60,000 bases of DNA, taken from Lineus longissimus. Its lineage: Eukaryota > Nemertea > Pilidiophora > Heteronemertea > Lineidae. Made by a program: the position numbers and the translations under genes. The notes under the pieces were generated by a model. It did no database searches, was not told the origin of the DNA, and worked only from the letters and a program-made list of their open reading frames with translations. Location: positions 19,229,501 through 19,289,500 of the forward strand of contig NC_088310.1 in assembly GCF_910592395.1 (NCBI RefSeq). Direction: 5' to 3'. The first letter of the stretch is position 1; the number at the start of each line of letters is the position of its first letter. Below, in pieces: positions 55,751 to 60,000 of the stretch.

Positions 55751-58700
55751 GCTGCGCATCCAGGAAGCTCAACAGAAGTTGGCCTTGGCGAAGGCCGAGG
55801 ATGAGGCTGAGAGCGCGAAGTTAGAGGCTCAGCTGCTGGCCGAGTTGGATGGCAGAGGCATCGCTAAGCCTACCATGCCTACCAAGCCTGTCGTCTTCAC
55901 GTTACCGCCTAGAAAGCAAAGAGCGACTCAATTTTTTCCTGTAGATTTCAGCCCAGCAGGGGAAAAGCACCAGATGACAGGGAAGAGACGGTCTGCATCC
56001 GCACACAATAGTTGGATCCAGCAGGTTCAAGCTCAGGACCTGGCGAGCTTGAAGTTTCCTATCCTATCCAGCAGTAATGAGAAGGTGGGTGAGAAGCCTG
56101 TTTTGCAGACCTTTGGTGTCCTAGCAGCTTCAAAGTTGAACCCGATTGACGAGTTAGTGCAGTCGATTGAGGAATCTACACCGATGCCAAGACCACAGCA
56201 TTCCTCCACTCCAGCCAAAGATGTTCCAGAAGTTACACCTGCCGAGACGAAAGAGATACAGCGCTTCTTTCAGGGTCTGGCAAAACCTCATCTACCGAAA
56301 TTCGATGGCAACAGAGACCGATTCGAAGACTGGAGGGCGCAGTACGAGGTATTTGTTGAACAATCTCAGGTACCAGTAAAATTCAAGATGATAATGTTGA
56401 AAAATGCCTTGTCGGGTCATCCCCTTAGGTTAATCAGCAACCTGGGGTATACGGCAGCACAATATAAGATGGCTATTTTTAAACTTGACCAGCGCTATGG
56501 GGGGGAAACTCGTACACTAAAGAAATACTTAGATCGCTTGCTAACTTGGAAGGAGGTGTCCGAGGGTGACTTGCGAGCCTTAGAAGAATTGTCTAACCAG
56601 ATGTGCGATGTAATCTCCAAACTCGATGACACTGACCATGCCCGGGAGTTAATTGGTAACACCGTCTTGTATACTTTAGTGAAGCAAAAGGTTCCACACT
56701 CTCTCTTAGTGAAGTATGCAGAGCAGCGCAGTACAAATGCCCAGGATGGTTTGGCTGTATTCACGAAGTGGTTCAACCGGCAAGTTTGCTTGATGTTGGA
56801 GATGTCCGAGCTGCGTGCTCCTCGTACCAAGGAAAAAACTGCTGAACAGCCACACAGTAAAAGAAAGTCTGAGAGTAATAAAAGCCATTCTAATGCCGTT
56901 TCAGCCACTGACTCTAAGAAGACAACTACTTCCCAGTCGAAGCCTGCCGAACAGAAGGATGACAAGCGCCAGGGAACAGAGTTCGAATGCCCGTTATGCA
57001 AGGGCAGTCATCATGTGGTGAGATGCCAGTTGTGGAAGCCAGCCTCCACCGAAGAGCGATGGAAAATAGCGAAGGAAAAAGCCTTATGTTACAAGTGCCT
57101 GTGTGGGAAACACATGGCGAAGAATTGCACGAAGGAGCCCCGGAAGTGCGAGATAGACGGATGCCAGCGGACCCACCATCGACATCTGCACAAGAAAGAA
57201 ACCAAGACAGAAGCTGCCAAGAAGAACACACCTGAGCCTGTTGGGTGTTTTGGAATTGCTGGCAATGGTCAGGTACGTCTGAATAAAGTATCATTAAGAG
57301 TTTTACCTGTTCTTGTTGCAGATGTTGATGGTCAGATGAGAAGATTGAACGCCTTCCTCGATGATGGGTCCGACTCCTCCTACGTTCGTCGATCCGTCCT
57401 GTCTGAGCTGGGGATTTCCAGAATTGAGGACCACACGATCACCATGTCAACTATGACGACGACTGGTACAAAGGTCAAGAGTGGTACAGTAACCCTGTCG
57501 GTGGAGAGTTTGAATGGCAACCTAAGGGTAAGACTGGGCTGTAGAATTTTGGATCGCCTATGCGAGGGGGTGCGTCCTCAGAATTGGGGCATGAATAAAA
57601 ATAGATGGTCTCATTTGGCAGATATTGACTTCCCGAGAATTGATGGTGCAGAGACTGTAGACATAGTAATAGGATCCGATCATCCCGAGCTGACGATGTC
57701 TTTAGAGGAGGTCGCAGGACAGCCAGGAGAGCCGGTAGCACGTCTTACTCCCCTTGGTTGGACTTGCACTGGGATGCTAGGGACGTCTTCCCAGGACCAG
57801 GATGAGATAGGTGGATATGCAGCCACTTGTTCAGTTATGTCAGATATTCACTTAGATAGCTGTTTACGTGCGTTATGGAACCAAGATTTGATGACCGATG
57901 GTAAAGAGACAGAGTTTACACCCGAAGAGCAGAAGATTATAGATGGTGTTGAAGCTTCAAAGGTGTACCACAGGGAGCAGGGATGTTACGAGGTTTCCAT
58001 CCCATGGATAGATGGCAGTCCGGAACTTCCATGTAACTACGAGATCGCCCGTCGCCGCCTGGTGTCCTTGGAGAGAACCTTGATGAAGAAACCGAAACTG
58101 GCGGAGAAGTACAAAGACGGGATGAAGCAAAACATCGAGAAGGGATACCTGAAAAAGGTGCCAGATGCAGACATTGCTACTGGGTGGTATCTTCCGCACT
58201 TTCCGGTGGTTCGGGAGGACAAGGAGACTACGAAGGTGAGGATAGTGTTTGATTCTGCAGCCCAGTATCAAGGAGTCTCCTTGAATGATAAGATGCATGC
58301 TGGTCCCAAGCTTCAAAGAGAAATCTTCGACATCTTGGTGAGATTTCGCGTGGGTCAAGTTGGTCTGGCTGGAGACATCAAGGAGATGTTCTCCCAAGTT
58401 TTGCTGTCTGAGAGAGATCGCAAATTTCACAGAATCTTATGGAGAGATCTAAATGTCTCACAAGCCGTTGAAGTTTATGAGTCGACCAGACTAACTTTTG
58501 GGGATAAAGCGTCTCCTTTTCTTGCCATGCATGTCTTGCAGACTCACGCCAGAGATCACCAGGATGTGTGCCCAGCTGTTGCCTTTGTGTGCCTGTACTG
58601 CACATATATGGATGATGCGATTACCTCGATTGATGGGACTTGGGAGGCCAAACAGCTACGGAAAGATTTGGCTGCCATTTTGATTAAGGCCGGATACTAC

Positions 58701-60000
58701 ATTCGGAGATGGTGCAGTAACGTCCTACTGGCATTGGAGGGAGTACCTGCCGAAGATAGAGCTAGTGGACAGTTGGAGGTGAGCGATTCCACTTTACCAA
58801 GCATCAAGGCGTTGGGGATCAGGTGGGATGCCGAGCCTGACTGTTTTGGGTTTGCTGCCCAGAAGATTGTCGTCCCAGAGGTCGTTACCAAGAGGTCGCT
58901 GTTGAGTCGCATTGCTACACTGTTCGATCCCTTACAGTGGTTGGCACCTTTCACCATCCGTGTAAAGATGATGTTACAGCAGTCCTGGGTTTTGGGATTG
59001 GGCTGGGATGAACCTATGCCTGAGGCCCTGGTGATAGAAGCAACAGAATGGTTCGAGGAGTTACCGAGGATAGAACAGCTAGTCATCCCAAGGCGATACT
59101 TTACCCAGCCATCAAATGAGGGAGTTGTTACCATTCACACTTTTTCCGATGCCAGTTCGAAAGCATATGCCGCCGTGAGTTATGCCCGTTATGTCTCAGC
59201 TGGCGGAGAGATAGAGCTGTCATTGGTCGCAGCAAAAGCCAGAGTCGCGCCCTTGAGAGCAGTGAGTATTCCGCGACTTGAATTGATGGGAGCCGTGCTA
59301 GGCTATAGACTCACGCTGAAGATTACTACCTTGCTGAAGTGTCCAATAGAAAAGGCAACATTTTGGACCGACTCACTAGATGTGGTTCATTGGGTACGGA
59401 ATCAGTCGAGGCGATTTAAGCCGTTTGTGGCCAATCGTATTGCTGAGTTGCAAACTGAATCTAATCCTCACCAATGGCGTTTTGTTCCAGGCAAAGAGAA
59501 TCCTGCAGATGTAGCCACGAGAGGGATGTCGGTGGAGGATCTGACCAGTCCGAATGTATGGTTCCAGGGCCCGGAATTCTTACATAAGGAAGAGAGCCAG
59601 TGGCCGACGTGGAAGACTCTGATCAACCCTACAGACCAAGCTGTAATCGAGTCTTCCAAGTCGTGTGTGCAGACAAATGCCATGGTTGCAGTTTCAACAC
59701 CAGAACTTCTCGAAAGAATGAACTACACCAAGTACTCCACATGGAATCGATTGGTACGTGTGATGGCTTGGATTATAAGGTTTGTCCACATTGTTAGAGG
59801 AGGACCTCAGCAGAGGGTGAATCGACAGGAACCTGACAAGAATGGGTGCAATTCCAGCGAGTTAGATGGGTCTGATCGACAGTATGATGGTCATATAAGA
59901 ACAGCGACAGTCTTGTCCAGAGGAAAAACGTATCGACGTCCTATCACGCGCCTTGTTCCGTTGATTGCAGCCGATGGTGAGACGACTACCGAAAAAGCAG
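55731..60000 (+). CDS. BEL/Pao retrotransposon gag-pol polyprotein, cut by window end
   Basis: One frame is open from the stop at 55728-55730 to the window end, 4.27 kb without a stop. The first in-frame ATG is at 55875, but a charged helical stretch lies before it, so the normal N-terminus seems lost or is encoded upstream. In order it holds: a Gag-like DUF1759 region (from about 56291, LPKFDGNRDRFEDW); two CCHC/CCHH-like zinc knuckles (from 56988 and 57088); an aspartic protease with DDGS at 57360-57371; a reverse transcriptase (about 58190-58900) with YMDD at 58605-58616; and an RNase H-like part (FSDASS, FWTDS, about 59145-59440) with the family's FVPGKENPADVATRG. Integrase would follow beyond 60000. 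Domain order and the DUF1759-A17 protease pairing are those of BEL/Pao. The intact frame suggests a recent insertion. Confidence 0.9.

Noticed and set aside
56495-57294. Long minus-strand frames inside the BEL/Pao region
   Set aside because: Shadows of the uninterrupted + strand polyprotein frame, with no domain sense.

Overview
This is a window of animal nuclear DNA, probably from a marine invertebrate bilaterian. The reasons are spliced genes with GT-AG introns from about 70 bp to over 5 kb, AT-rich intergenic DNA, many small MITEs and minisatellites, a tRNA-derived SINE, a BEL/Pao LTR retrotransposon and a Mutator-like (MULE) transposon. I cannot name the species or choose between lophotrochozoan and invertebrate deuterostome from the sequence alone.

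Layout. Positions 1 to about 16.2 kb have no exon I can support. They are probably the first intron or 5' flank of the kinase gene, and hold MITEs and minisatellites. From 16.3 to 27.7 kb (+) lie seven coding exons of a mixed-lineage kinase (MAP3K9/10/11/21 family): the C-lobe half of the kinase domain, leucine zippers, a CRIB-like motif and a long disordered tail with a conserved end. Its SH3 and kinase N-lobe exons are not visible here. From 27.7 to 36.6 kb is non-coding DNA with several hairpin-forming elements, one flanked by 9-bp direct repeats. At 36,627-40,353 sits a complete 3.7-kb MULE with 242-bp terminal inverted repeats and an 8-bp target duplication. Its repeats are arrays of a motif recurring about every 20 bp. 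Its FLYWCH-MULE transposase is broken by a one-base deletion at a catalytic Asp codon, and a second small ORF resembles the end of an SGNH hydrolase.

From 41.0 to 44.1 kb (+) is a five-exon gene for a 444-residue membrane-anchored M14 metallocarboxypeptidase, closest in motif layout to the plant At5g42320 type. From 46.1 to 48.3 kb are three unrelated minisatellites. From 54.8 down to 50.1 kb (-) is a complete seven-exon SR splicing factor of the SRSF4/5/6 (B52) type: RRM1, Gly/Arg linker, RRM2 with the SWQDLKD signature, and an RS tail. Some 350 bp upstream of its start codon begins a putative LTR, followed from 55.7 kb to the window end by an uninterrupted BEL/Pao gag-pol reading frame (cut by the window).

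The three host genes act in separate processes: JNK-pathway signalling, extracellular or lumenal C-terminal trimming, and pre-mRNA splicing. Nothing in the window ties them together functionally. All exon limits were placed by eye from reading-frame continuity and splice consensus.
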